Source: Betaproteobacteria bacterium (GTDB taxonomy: Bacteria; Pseudomonadota; Gammaproteobacteria; Burkholderiales; SG8-41). From it: 17,448 nt of DNA. Positions 1 through 6,974 of the stretch are shown piece by piece; positions within the stretch are counted from its first letter, which is position 1; each line of letters opens with the position of its first letter. The position numbers were made by a program, and so were the translations under genes. The notes beneath the pieces are model-generated. The model made no database searches, had not been told where the DNA came from, and saw only the letters and a list, made by a program, of their open reading frames with translations. The DNA lies in contig JANXSE010000228.1 in assembly GCA_025356695.1 (NCBI GenBank), forward strand, positions 1 to 17,448, in the 5' to 3' direction.

Positions 1-149
1 TATGTGGCGGGATCGGTGCGGCCCGCAAACAACAGCCGGCTGGGGTCGATGCCGGCGACCAATGCCCGCAAACGCAGGTTTTGGCGCGACCAGATGTTGT
101 CATCGACCAGCCACAGGACGCTGTCGGGCGCGCCGTGCAAGTGCCTGCA
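1..149 (-). pseudogene. Fragment of a GT41 (SPINDLY/O-GlcNAc-transferase-like) glycosyltransferase
   Basis: Read on the minus strand from about 149 down to 1, this stretch encodes about 49 residues containing APDSVLWLVDDNIW, then NLRLRALVAGIDPSRLLFAG. This is the pattern of the catalytic C-terminal part of bacterial GT41 proteins (a P-[DG]-S-V-L-W-L strand, then N-L-R and a G-[VI]-D-P-x-R-L-x-F-A strand). Such proteins usually carry TPR repeats and transfer a sugar to protein or glycan. The frame is closed by a TAA at 150-152, exactly where the family's preceding residues should continue, so the N-terminal part is missing. The C-terminal part continues past base 1, outside the window. It is a gene remnant or one side of a rearrangement or assembly join. 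The family call rests on remembered motifs. Confidence 0.65.
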
Positions 150-152
150 TTA
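141..152. other. Junction of two truncated, divergent gene fragments
   Basis: Recognisable GT41 coding on the minus strand stops near 149 (TAA at 150-152), and recognisable coding of a different protein on the plus strand starts near 146. Both genes have lost their N-terminal parts at the same point. No transposase, terminal repeat or tRNA is seen here, so this may be an inversion/deletion breakpoint or a false join in the assembly. Confidence 0.6.
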
Positions 153-508
153 TCGGCGGCGGCGCGAACGCGTTGGCCTGCGCGGTACTGGGCACCACCG
201 ATAACGTGATGCGTTCCAATCGCATGAACGAGAAGCAACGCGAGCATTATCTGGCGTGGGCTACGCGTTTCCATGACGCCGCAGCGGGCAGCATCTGCGG
301 CATGGACGGCGACGTCTATCACCTGTGGCACGGCGATCTGGCCGATCGCGGCGGCGGCGCGCGCCACCAGGGAATCGCGCAGTTCGAATTCGATCCGGCT
401 GCGGATATCGCCGTCGCCGACAGCGGTTGCTGGCGCTGGGCCAGCGACAAGCCCGACATGCATCGCTACGTGCGCGATTATTTCGCGGCACGCAAGGAAG
501 ACGGCTGA
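146..508 (+). pseudogene. C-terminal remnant of a glycosyltransferase-like protein, 5' end lost
   Basis: From about 146 the plus-strand frame reads IIGGGANALACAVLG, then a helical stretch, then YHLWHGDLADR and CWRWASDKPDMHRYVRDYF, ending with a TGA at 506-508. The HLWHG-[DE]-L-A-[DN]-R element and the GFDP-like segment followed by W-x-W-A-S-D-K-P are typical of the C-terminal end of proteobacterial proteins usually annotated as glycosyltransferases or sugar-transferase-like hypotheticals. The N-terminal catalytic half is absent. Although the frame stays open back to base 2, the residues before 146 are low-complexity Arg/Ala/Cys-rich shadow translation of the opposite-strand GT41 fragment. It ends 3 bp before the converging binding-protein gene. 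It is probably not functional as it stands. That it is coding is fairly sure; the exact family is less so. Confidence 0.6.
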
Positions 509-511
509 GGT

Positions 512-1522
512 TTATTTGGCCGGGTTCTTCGCCAGTCCGAGGTCGGTCAGCGTGACGGCCAGCGCCGCGTATTCCGTGTCCATAAGTCTGCGCGTGTCGC
601 GGCTGTTTAAATAGGTGGGTTCGATGACGTTGGCCTCCATTTCATGCCGCGACTCGGGGAGCGCGACTAACCTGCCGAACACGTCGTCCCAGTAGCGCAC
701 CTGCTCTTCGCTCAAGCCGCGCGGTCCGACGATGCTGTGCCAGCTCGAAGCGACGGCATTGATGCCCGCTTCCTTCCAGGTCGGTACCGACGCCAGTTCT
801 CCGCCCACTCGCCGCTCCGACGCCATTGCCAGAAATCTCGCCCTGCCGCCCTTGACGTGCTCCAGCATCACCGATGCGGGGGATGCGACTACGTCGATAT
901 GCCCGCCGAGCAGCGCCATCACGCCTTCGGCCGAACCGCCGAAGGTAACGACCTTGAGCCGCCTGAGATCCGCGCCGACGGCGCGCGCCACCTGCGCGGT
1001 GGCGATGTGGCCGTGGCTGCCGACCGCGCTGCCGATGGAGAACGTCAGACTGCCGGGGTCGGCCTTCAGCCGCTCCGCCAGATCGCGTGCCGTTCTGAGC
1101 GGCGAGTCGGCGCGCACGCTGAAGGCGACCGATTCGCGGCCTAATTGCGCCAGCGGCGTCAGGTCGGTGTAGTTGAGATTGGAGCGTCCGTTGATGTGAT
1201 TGGTTAGCAAGGTGGGCGAGGTCACCATCATGATGTGACCGTTGCCCGTCTGCTGGCCGAGGTGGAGGAGTGCGACGGTGCCGCCGCCCCCCGGCTTGTT
1301 GATGACTGCTGCGTTCGCTTCGATCAGTTTTTTCTCGATGAGCAGCCGCTGTATCCAGCGGGCGAGTATGTCGCTGCTGGTGCCCGCCGAACCGCCGACG
1401 ATGAATTCGATGCGCTGATCGGGTTTCCATGCGTCCGCGGCCGAAACGAGGGACGGCGCCGCGACCGCGTGCAGTACGAGCGTGCCGTTCACCAATGCCG
1501 CGAGTAATGATTTAAGAGTCAT
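512..1522 (-). CDS. Tripartite tricarboxylate transporter (Bug/TctC) substrate-binding protein 1
   Basis: This 336-residue protein starts at an ATG and has an export signal: a basic start, a hydrophobic stretch to about residue 28, then an ASA/AADA-type cleavage region. The mature part opens with the Bug pattern IEFIVGGSAGTSSDILARW, where the family binds the ligand carboxylate through a loop after the first strand. A GGGGTVALLHLG segment follows, then a mid-domain IGSAVGSHGHIATA loop and the usual GGHIDVVASPASV segment. It is a divergent member: the common N-P-D-G-Y-T-L-L segment is replaced by TGNGHIMMVTSPTLL. It acts in the periplasm, capturing a small carboxylate or related ligand. No TctA/TctB membrane gene lies nearby. 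It is separated from the thiolase operon by a terminator, so it is probably a separate transcript. No clear Shine-Dalgarno is seen. The ligand cannot be read from sequence. Confidence 0.9.
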   Translation of the reverse strand: MTLKSLLAALVNGTLVLHAVAAPSLVSAADAWKPDQRIEFIVGGSAGTSSDILARWIQRLLIEKKLIEANAAVINKPGGGGTVALLHLGQQTGNGHIMMVTSPTLLTNHINGRSNLNYTDLTPLAQLGRESVAFSVRADSPLRTARDLAERLKADPGSLTFSIGSAVGSHGHIATAQVARAVGADLRRLKVVTFGGSAEGVMALLGGHIDVVASPASVMLEHVKGGRARFLAMASERRVGGELASVPTWKEAGINAVASSWHSIVGPRGLSEEQVRYWDDVFGRLVALPESRHEMEANVIEPTYLNSRDTRRLMDTEYAALAVTLTDLGLAKNPAK

Positions 1523-1731
1523 TCTGAATTTTCATCGAAACGGGCGAAAAGACGGCGCCAGACTTTTGTTGCAGGTCACCGAATTATCGCGGATACAGTA
1601 GAGTTGAGGGGGATTGCATGGCACAACTGAAAATTATCAGGTCTGACGATGTTCAGCCACAAAACATTCGCGGTTTCGGCAAGGAGGCGGAGCAGGTCAA
1701 AAGAGTCGTTTCGACGGAAAAGCTCTTTTTC
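1523..1731. other. Intergenic region upstream of binding protein 1
   Basis: About 210 bp between the start of the minus-strand binding protein and the terminator. I find no convincing gene. A GATAAT hexamer on the minus strand at 1589-1584 could be a -10 element for the binding protein, but no matching -35 is seen at normal spacing. A plus-strand open frame from 1618 runs through the terminator and into the thiolase and looks spurious. Confidence 0.35.
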
Positions 1732-1786
1732 AAAAAACCGCCGGTCCTGCCACGATGCATTGTGGTGGAACCGGCGGTTTATTTTT
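1732..1786 (-). terminator. Intrinsic terminator of the thiolase operon, possibly bidirectional
   Basis: Perfect 11-bp arms AAACCGCCGGT (1735-1745) and ACCGGCGGTTT (1770-1780) are extended inward by imperfect pairing of TGCCAC with GTGGTG. On the minus strand the stem runs straight into six T (1737-1732), about 20 bp after the thiolase stop codon. On the plus strand it is followed by TTTATTTTT, so it could also stop transcription from the other side. Confidence 0.85.
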
Positions 1787-1798
1787 GCAACGTGTTGT

Positions 1799-2953
1799 TT
1801 AGAGCGTTGCTTCAGACCCGAAGATCACCGTGCATTGGCTCGACAGCACGCCACCGTTTCCATGCGCGAGTGAAATATCGCAGTCCTTGACCTGCCGCTT
1901 GCCGCACTCGCCGCGCACCTGGCGTATCGCTTCGATCAGCACCAGCAGGCCGTACATGCCCGGATGGTTGTACGACAAACCGCCGCCGCTGGTGTTGACC
2001 GCGTATTTGCCACCCGGCGCGATGTTGCCGCCGGAGACAAAACGTCCGCCTTCGCCTTTCGGGCAGAAGCCGAGGTCTTCGAGGAACAGAATGGGCGTAA
2101 TGGTGAACGCGTCGTAGAGCGACAGCATCTTGACGTCGGCTTGTTTGACGCCGGCCATCTCGAACGCCTTCGGGCCTGATTCCGCTGCTGCGGTAACCAC
2201 GAAGTTTTCCATATTGGAAATCGTCGCGTGGCCGATGGCTTCGCCGGTGCCGAGCACGTAGACGGGTTTTTTCTTCAGCGTCTTGGCACGTGCGGCCGAG
2301 GTCAGGATGATGGCGCCGCCGCCGTCGGTAACGAGACAGCAGTCGCGCACGGTGAACGGATAGCTGACCATGCGCGCGTTCAAGACCTGCTCGATCGAGA
2401 GCGGTTCTTTTTCCCACGCCACCGGATTGAGCAAGGCCCATTTGCGCGCCGAGACCGCCACTTCGGCGAGCTGTTCGCGTGTGGTGCCGAACTCGTGCAT
2501 ATGGCGTGCTGCGGCCATTGCATAGGCAGACGCCGGCAGGAAGGGTTTGTACGGTGTTTCGTAGTAGTTGTACTCGGGACGTCCCGCCGCCGCGCGGCTG
2601 ACGGTTTTCTGTGTGCTGCCGTAGGCGATCAACGCGACTTCGCACAGGCCGGCTTCGATTGCCGCCTGCGCATGCGCGATATGCGCCATGAACGAGGAGC
2701 CGCCGATGATGGTGCCATCGAAAACATTCGGTTTCAGGCGCAGGTATTCGGCGAGCGCCAGCGGTGACAGCCTGACCTGGCCGACCGCGCAGAAAATGCC
2801 GTCGATGTCCGACATCTTCAAACCGCAATCGTCGAGCGCGCGGCGCGTGGCCTGCGCCATCAGATCGAGCGGGCTGGTGTGTTCGGCGACTTTGCCGAGA
2901 TCGGATTCCGCGGCACCGACAACGGCGACGCTGCCGCGTTTGAGGTGGCTCAT
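1799..2953 (-). CDS. SCP2/SCP-x-type thiolase-like protein without the usual active-site cysteine
   Basis: This 384-residue protein has the non-FadA thiolase layout. The N-terminal strand V-A-V-V-G-A-A-E-S-D is followed by a nucleophile-elbow segment IIGGSSFMAHIAHAQAAIEAG (split here around residues 82-102), then SLYDAFTI (278-285), NTSGGGLSYNHPG (320-332) and AHGNGGVLS (363-371). Canonical thiolases have Cys at the elbow; here Ser86/Ser87 occupy it, while the HGxGG and NxxGGG elements remain. Proteins of this kind work with a DUF35 partner, for example the BbsAB thiolase and the Ltp2-ChsH2 steroid aldolase. The DUF35 gene sits immediately upstream with an ATGA overlap, so an obligate two-subunit complex is likely. 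The reaction could be thiolytic or retro-aldol C-C cleavage of an acyl-CoA. The missing Cys favours the latter or an altered activity, but that is inference. Confidence 0.88.
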   Translation of the reverse strand: MSHLKRGSVAVVGAAESDLGKVAEHTSPLDLMAQATRRALDDCGLKMSDIDGIFCAVGQVRLSPLALAEYLRLKPNVFDGTIIGGSSFMAHIAHAQAAIEAGLCEVALIAYGSTQKTVSRAAAGRPEYNYYETPYKPFLPASAYAMAAARHMHEFGTTREQLAEVAVSARKWALLNPVAWEKEPLSIEQVLNARMVSYPFTVRDCCLVTDGGGAIILTSAARAKTLKKKPVYVLGTGEAIGHATISNMENFVVTAAAESGPKAFEMAGVKQADVKMLSLYDAFTITPILFLEDLGFCPKGEGGRFVSGGNIAPGGKYAVNTSGGGLSYNHPGMYGLLVLIEAIRQVRGECGKRQVKDCDISLAHGNGGVLSSQCTVIFGSEATL

Positions 2954-3339
2954 TTGGCACCTCCGGCCGGCACGAACACCGGATAGGGCGGTTGTTTTTC
3001 ATCACCGGGGTGGGCGCGGAACTTCACGCGCATGCCGATTTTGACTTCCATCGGGTCGATGTCCTCGACGCGGCTCATCAAACGGAAGCCTTCATCAACG
3101 TCTATCATCGCCACGTTGTATTTGAGGTTTTCCTTGCCGTGCACCACGGTCGTTGTATAGACGGTGCCCAAACCTTTGGAAACGCGCCATTCGAGATTGG
3201 TGCTGCCGGTTTTCGGCGCCACCACACGCGGAAAAAAAACCGGCGTGTTGTCGTCAGTACAGACCTGATAGGCGAGTTCGCCTTTCTTGATATGCTCGAT
3301 AAAAATACCGAGCGGCGATTTTTCCATGAGACTTTGCAT
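2950..3339 (-). CDS. DUF35 OB-fold protein (thiolase partner) with degenerate zinc ribbon
   Basis: This 129-residue protein has the order of DUF35 proteins: an N-terminal helix, a rubredoxin-like zinc-ribbon segment, then an OB-fold (GLGTVYTTTVVHG, YNVAMIDVDEGFRLMSRV, KIGMRVKFRAHP). Family members normally carry CxxC...CPxCGS. Here only Cys27 (YQVCTDD) remains and the second pair reads VAPKTGS, so four-Cys zinc binding looks lost, while the FFPR and S-x-L-E-W flanks are kept. These proteins form complexes with thiolase-superfamily partners and are thought to help bind acyl-CoA or place it at the partner's active site. The stop overlaps the thiolase start by 4 bp. A GAGGGAG stretch lies about 8 nt before the ATG. 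A start at Met5 is possible but lacks such a site. Confidence 0.85.
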   Translation of the reverse strand: MQSLMEKSPLGIFIEHIKKGELAYQVCTDDNTPVFFPRVVAPKTGSTNLEWRVSKGLGTVYTTTVVHGKENLKYNVAMIDVDEGFRLMSRVEDIDPMEVKIGMRVKFRAHPGDEKQPPYPVFVPAGGAK

Positions 3340-3381
3340 CGCTTCAACTCCCTCTTGGTGAATACAACAAATGTCCGGTCG

Positions 3382-3417
3382 CGGGTGCGCAGGGCTGCCG
3401 CACCCGGCACGTTTTTT
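3382..3417 (+). terminator. Hairpin followed by T-run in the synthetase-DUF35 spacer
   Basis: Arms CGGGTGCG (3382-3389) and CGCACCCG (3399-3406) pair perfectly over a 9-nt loop. Six T follow at 3412-3417 on the plus strand. The shape is that of a terminator, but it faces against the surrounding minus-strand genes. It may block antisense transcription, or act as an RNA stem in the 79-nt spacer of the operon transcript. Confidence 0.35.
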
Positions 3418-3418
3418 C

Positions 3419-5059
3419 TCAGCTCTTGTTATCAGTCAGGCTGAAATCGATCAACGCCTGCGCGCGCAGTTTATTCTTTTGTACCTTTGCGCTGCCGGTC
3501 ATGCCGATGTTATCAAACGTTTCAACAATACGGACATAACGCGGCACGCGGAAATTCGCCATGCGTTCGCGACTCCACGCAATAATATCATCCGGCGCGA
3601 CGCTTTCGCCCGGCCGCAGAATTATGTAAGCGGCGGGGACTTCACCCAGACGCGCATCCGGCACGCCGATCACCTGCGCCTGCTTGATTTCGGGATGCCG
3701 GTGCAGTACATCCTCGACCTCGGCGGGCGCAACGTTTTCGCCGCTGACGCGGAACACGTCCTTGCTGCGGGTCAGAAAACGCAGGCGGCCGTCTTCATCC
3801 ATCACGCCGAGATCGCCGCTGTGCAGCCAGCCGCCGGCATCGATCGCCTGCGCGGTTTGTTCGGGCATTTTGTAGTAGCCCTTCATGACGCTGACGCCGC
3901 GTACCAGGATTTCGCCGGGCTGGCCCGGCGGCTGCTCAAGTCCGGAGGCGGCGTCAACAATGCGCACCTCAACATCATCGAGCACATGCGCCCAGCCGCC
4001 GATGCGCTTCTCGACATCGTCATCGAACCACGACATGCAAACATTCGGCGAGGCTTCCGATAAACCATAGGCGTGGCAGAGGCCGCGCATACCCATATTC
4101 TCGACAATCTGCCGCGACGCTGCCGGCCCGGCCGAGGCCCAGCCGCTTTTCAGCTTGAGCGGGAAGCGGCCGAAATCCGCGTGATTGCACATCATCAGGA
4201 ACATGGTGTCGTTACCCGAAGTGATGGTGCAATGCTCTTCCGACATCAAACGCAGCGCTTCACCCGGCTCGAACACCGGCGTCGACAACAGCGTTGCGCC
4301 GCTGGTCAGCGCAGCCAGCATCGACAGCGTGGTGCCGGCGACGTGATAAAACGGCCGTGCGCTGTAATAGCGGTCGCCGGCGCGGCAATCGAAGCGCAGC
4401 GCCACGCAAGCAGCATTGCGCAGCATGTTGTCGTGCGTCAGTATCACGCCTTTCGGATAAGACGTCGTGCCGGAGGTGTATTGAATCAACAGCACGTCGT
4501 CCGGTTGCACCGGAGTGGCATTGACTGCCGGCGCATAGGCGCCGCGCGCCAGCCATTTGCCGAAATCGATGGCGCCGGCCGGTACGCTGTCGCCGAGCAC
4601 GACGACTTCGTGCAGTCCAGGCAGGCCCGGATCGGGCAGTGCGTATTCGAGCGCCGGGCAGATCTGGCGCAGCATCGAAATAAAATCGATTTTCAAAAAG
4701 TGATCGACCGTAAACAGTAGTTTCACATCTGCCTGTTTGAGGCAGTAGGCGAGCTCGTCGGCTTTGAAGCGCGTATTCACCGGCACGGTAACCGCGCCGA
4801 CGATGGCCGCGCCGTAAAAGAACTGCACCCATTCGACGGCGTTGCCCATGCAGACGGCGACATGATCGCCGTGCGCGATGCCCGAGGCGCGCAATGCGCG
4901 TGCAACGGCTTGCGCCGAGTGCTGCAGTTCGCGATAGTTCAGACGGCGGCCGGCTACGACCAGCGCTTCGGTATCGGGCCAGCGCGAGGCCGCCTGTTCA
5001 AGCGTTTGTTCGAGTGTTTGTCGCGGCCATGCCGGTGAGCGGCGTTGCTGTTTCTGCAT
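3419..5059 (-). CDS. AMP-forming acyl-CoA synthetase/ligase (ANL superfamily)
   Basis: This 546-residue enzyme is full length for a fatty-acid or aromatic-acid CoA ligase. It activates a carboxylic acid with ATP to an acyl-AMP and transfers it to CoA in the cytoplasm. Visible core motifs are the phosphate loop YTSGTTSYPKG (194-204, with Ser where most enzymes have Gly), YGLSE (331-335), HSGDLG (413-418) and RSKDVFRVSGENV (431-443). The C-terminal region MTGSAKVQKNK contains Lys525 as the likely adenylation lysine. Substrate-pocket residues do not let me name the acid. It starts 7 bp after the stop of binding protein 2 and is followed by the DUF35 and thiolase genes, so it is the probable entry step of this catabolic operon. 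Confidence 0.92.
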   Translation of the reverse strand: MQKQQRRSPAWPRQTLEQTLEQAASRWPDTEALVVAGRRLNYRELQHSAQAVARALRASGIAHGDHVAVCMGNAVEWVQFFYGAAIVGAVTVPVNTRFKADELAYCLKQADVKLLFTVDHFLKIDFISMLRQICPALEYALPDPGLPGLHEVVVLGDSVPAGAIDFGKWLARGAYAPAVNATPVQPDDVLLIQYTSGTTSYPKGVILTHDNMLRNAACVALRFDCRAGDRYYSARPFYHVAGTTLSMLAALTSGATLLSTPVFEPGEALRLMSEEHCTITSGNDTMFLMMCNHADFGRFPLKLKSGWASAGPAASRQIVENMGMRGLCHAYGLSEASPNVCMSWFDDDVEKRIGGWAHVLDDVEVRIVDAASGLEQPPGQPGEILVRGVSVMKGYYKMPEQTAQAIDAGGWLHSGDLGVMDEDGRLRFLTRSKDVFRVSGENVAPAEVEDVLHRHPEIKQAQVIGVPDARLGEVPAAYIILRPGESVAPDDIIAWSRERMANFRVPRYVRIVETFDNIGMTGSAKVQKNKLRAQALIDFSLTDNKS

Positions 5060-5066
5060 TGATTGT

Positions 5067-6050
5067 TTACTCTGACTTGATGTTCGAGGTCTTCACCACG
5101 TTGGCCCAGCGCAGCACTTCCTTCTGATAGTAGGCGGTGAGTTCCTCAGGTGTGCTGATCCAGACCTCGATCGCGCGCGACTTCATCTGCTCGCTAACAT
5201 CCGGCGACTTCATGATGCGATGCACTTCAGCATTCAATTTGGCAACGAGGGGCTTCGGTGTGCCCGATGGTACCGCGAGGCCCCACCACGGTGTTGCTTC
5301 GTAGCCGGGATAACCGGATTCGGCAATGGTCGGCAGATCGGGCGTGTAGGGCGAGCGCTTGGCGCTGGTGACGGCAATCGCGCGCAGGCGGCCCGATTTC
5401 CACAATTCGCCGACGGTTGAATAGCCGCCGAAGGCGACGTTGATCTGGCCTGCCATCATGTCGGTCAGCGCCGGTGCCAGGCCCTTGTAAGGAATATGCA
5501 CGATGTCGATTTTCGCCATCGTCTTCAGCATTTCGCCCATCAGGTTGGAAGTGCCGCCGTTGCCGGTCGAGCCGTAGTTGAGCGTGCCGGGTTTGGCTTT
5601 GGCGAGTGCGACGAGATCCTGCAGCGTTTTTACCGGCAGCGACGGTTGCACGACCACCAGGTAAGGTGTGGCAGCAACCATCGAAACAAACGTCAGATCC
5701 TTGTTGGTGTTGTAGGGCAGCTTCGGAAACAGCGTCTGATTGACGGCCAGCGCCACTGAGCACAACAGCAGTGTGTAACCGTCGGGCGGCGATTTCGCCG
5801 CCATTTCCGTGCCGATGATGGTGCTGCCGCCGGCGCGGTTGTCGACCACCATCTGCTTGCCCCAGTTCTCGGTGAACTTGGCAGCCAGCATGCGGCCGAG
5901 GTAATCATTCAGCGCGCCAGGCGGGAATGGCACGATGAAGCGGATCGGTTTTTCTGGGTACTTGTCGACTGTGGTCGGTGCTGTCGCTGCGTGTGCGGTC
6001 GCGGTCGCAAGCAGGGTAAAAATCGTCAATGCGGTTCTGGCTGGTTTCAT
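5067..6050 (-). CDS. Tripartite tricarboxylate transporter (Bug/TctC) substrate-binding protein 2
   Basis: This 327-residue exported protein has a signal peptide of about 21 residues ending in AHA. It is a more typical Bug protein than the first: IRFIVPFPPGALNDYLGR carries the ligand loop, then VVDNRAGGSTIIG, PPDGYTLLL, LNYGSTGNGGTSNLMGE, IPYKGLAPALTDMMAGQI and a C-terminal STPEEL segment. The usual PGG-x-D loop is altered to PPGALND. It lies inside the catabolic run, 7 bp before the acyl-CoA synthetase and about 30 bp after the hydrolase gene. It is therefore probably co-transcribed and delivers, or senses in the periplasm, the acid that the operon degrades. No TctA/TctB genes are in the window. 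Confidence 0.93.
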   Translation of the reverse strand: MKPARTALTIFTLLATATAHAATAPTTVDKYPEKPIRFIVPFPPGALNDYLGRMLAAKFTENWGKQMVVDNRAGGSTIIGTEMAAKSPPDGYTLLLCSVALAVNQTLFPKLPYNTNKDLTFVSMVAATPYLVVVQPSLPVKTLQDLVALAKAKPGTLNYGSTGNGGTSNLMGEMLKTMAKIDIVHIPYKGLAPALTDMMAGQINVAFGGYSTVGELWKSGRLRAIAVTSAKRSPYTPDLPTIAESGYPGYEATPWWGLAVPSGTPKPLVAKLNAEVHRIMKSPDVSEQMKSRAIEVWISTPEELTAYYQKEVLRWANVVKTSNIKSE

Positions 6051-6080
6051 GATGGCCCGGTAAAGTGAGTTGTTAAATTT

Positions 6081-6926
6081 CTACTGCTCGCGGCAGGCGA
6101 TGCCGTCGTGTGCCGCAGCGAAATGCAACAGGTGATCGGTGCAGGTCGCCGGCAGCAGCGTCAGTACTGAATGAAATGATGTCGGCACGTGTATGAACTT
6201 CATCTGCGGAATGCCCGCGGCAAGCTGTTCTTCCTGCTCGCGGCTGGTAATCGGGCCGCCGGTCGGGTAAAGGCCGAGCACCGGTGCCTTGATGCGCGGC
6301 AGAAAAGATTGCGCGCTGGCGCCGCGCAACAGACCGTATAAACCGCACAGCACTTCGACATTCGATTTACCCATTTCGGCCGCGTACCAATCGAGCAGTC
6401 CCGCATCGGTGCCCGGCGGAAAGCGTGTCGTGCCGTTGGTCAGTGCAGCCCATTTGGCAGCGCCGATCGAGCGCAGTGCTTCTTCGCGCGACTTGAAGCC
6501 GACCGCAAAAGTTTCCTGATGTTTTTGATTCAGACTCACCGGCGCCGAAACCAGCGACAGCGTGCGCACGCGCGCAGGGTGTTCGGCGGCGAGCACCATG
6601 CCGAGTATGCCGCCGAAGGATTCGCCGCAGTAATGCACGGATTCGAGTTCGAGCGAGTCGAGGATGGCGACGAGGTCTTCAATATAATTTTCGACCGTGA
6701 TCCCGGTGGCAGGGTCGAAATCAAGCGGCGAGAGGCCGAGTCCACGCAGATCGGGGCGCACGATTTTATAGAAGCGCGAAAGGTAGGGCACCCAGCTGTA
6801 CCAGAACTGCGACGAGCGGCCGAAACCGTGCTGCAGCACGATGGCCGGCGCGTTTTTCCACGGATCGGTGAAGTCGTCGACGCGGTAATGCAGCGCCGGT
6901 TTTCCTTTGCGTTCGAGATAAGGCAC
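6081..6926 (-). CDS. Alpha/beta hydrolase
   Basis: This 281-residue cytoplasmic protein has the alpha/beta-hydrolase fold. HGFGRSS (33-39) carries the oxyanion hole after strand 3, RPDLRGLGLS (57-66) follows, and GESFGG (101-106) is the nucleophile elbow with Ser103. FHSVL (251-255) gives the likely catalytic His252. The acid usually found after strand 6 is not obvious in LGLYPTGGPITS, so the third triad member is uncertain. The substrate could be an ester, lactone, thioester or ring-cleavage product. The start is GTG, chosen because AAGGA lies 5 nt upstream and the HGF-containing fold begins at normal distance. It sits 48 bp after the enoyl-CoA hydratase gene and about 30 bp before binding protein 2. 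Confidence 0.88.
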   Translation of the reverse strand: MPYLERKGKPALHYRVDDFTDPWKNAPAIVLQHGFGRSSQFWYSWVPYLSRFYKIVRPDLRGLGLSPLDFDPATGITVENYIEDLVAILDSLELESVHYCGESFGGILGMVLAAEHPARVRTLSLVSAPVSLNQKHQETFAVGFKSREEALRSIGAAKWAALTNGTTRFPPGTDAGLLDWYAAEMGKSNVEVLCGLYGLLRGASAQSFLPRIKAPVLGLYPTGGPITSREQEEQLAAGIPQMKFIHVPTSFHSVLTLLPATCTDHLLHFAAAHDGIACREQ

Positions 6927-6931
6927 GGGAT

Positions 6932-6936
6932 TCCTT
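6932..6936 (-). promoter_or_regulatory. Ribosome binding site of the hydrolase gene
   Basis: AAGGA on the minus strand lies 5 nt before the GTG at 6926-6924 and decides this non-ATG start. Confidence 0.6.
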
Positions 6937-6974
6937 GCGCGCCGCGCAGCTGCGCGGCATCGATGCGTTGCTGT

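Noticed and set aside
2..508. One continuous 168-residue plus-strand gene
   Set aside because: Only the part from about 146 has protein-like composition and family motifs; the first 48 residues are Arg/Cys/Ala-rich and antisense to recognisable GT41 coding.
1699..1729. Second hairpin AAAAGAG/CTCTTTT beside the main terminator
   Set aside because: It is AT-rich with a 17-nt loop and only 7 bp of stem, so too weak to call beside the clear terminator at 1732-1786.
1618..1890. Small plus-strand gene of 90 residues
   Set aside because: It runs through a strong terminator hairpin and into the thiolase 3' end, with no domain or ribosome binding site.
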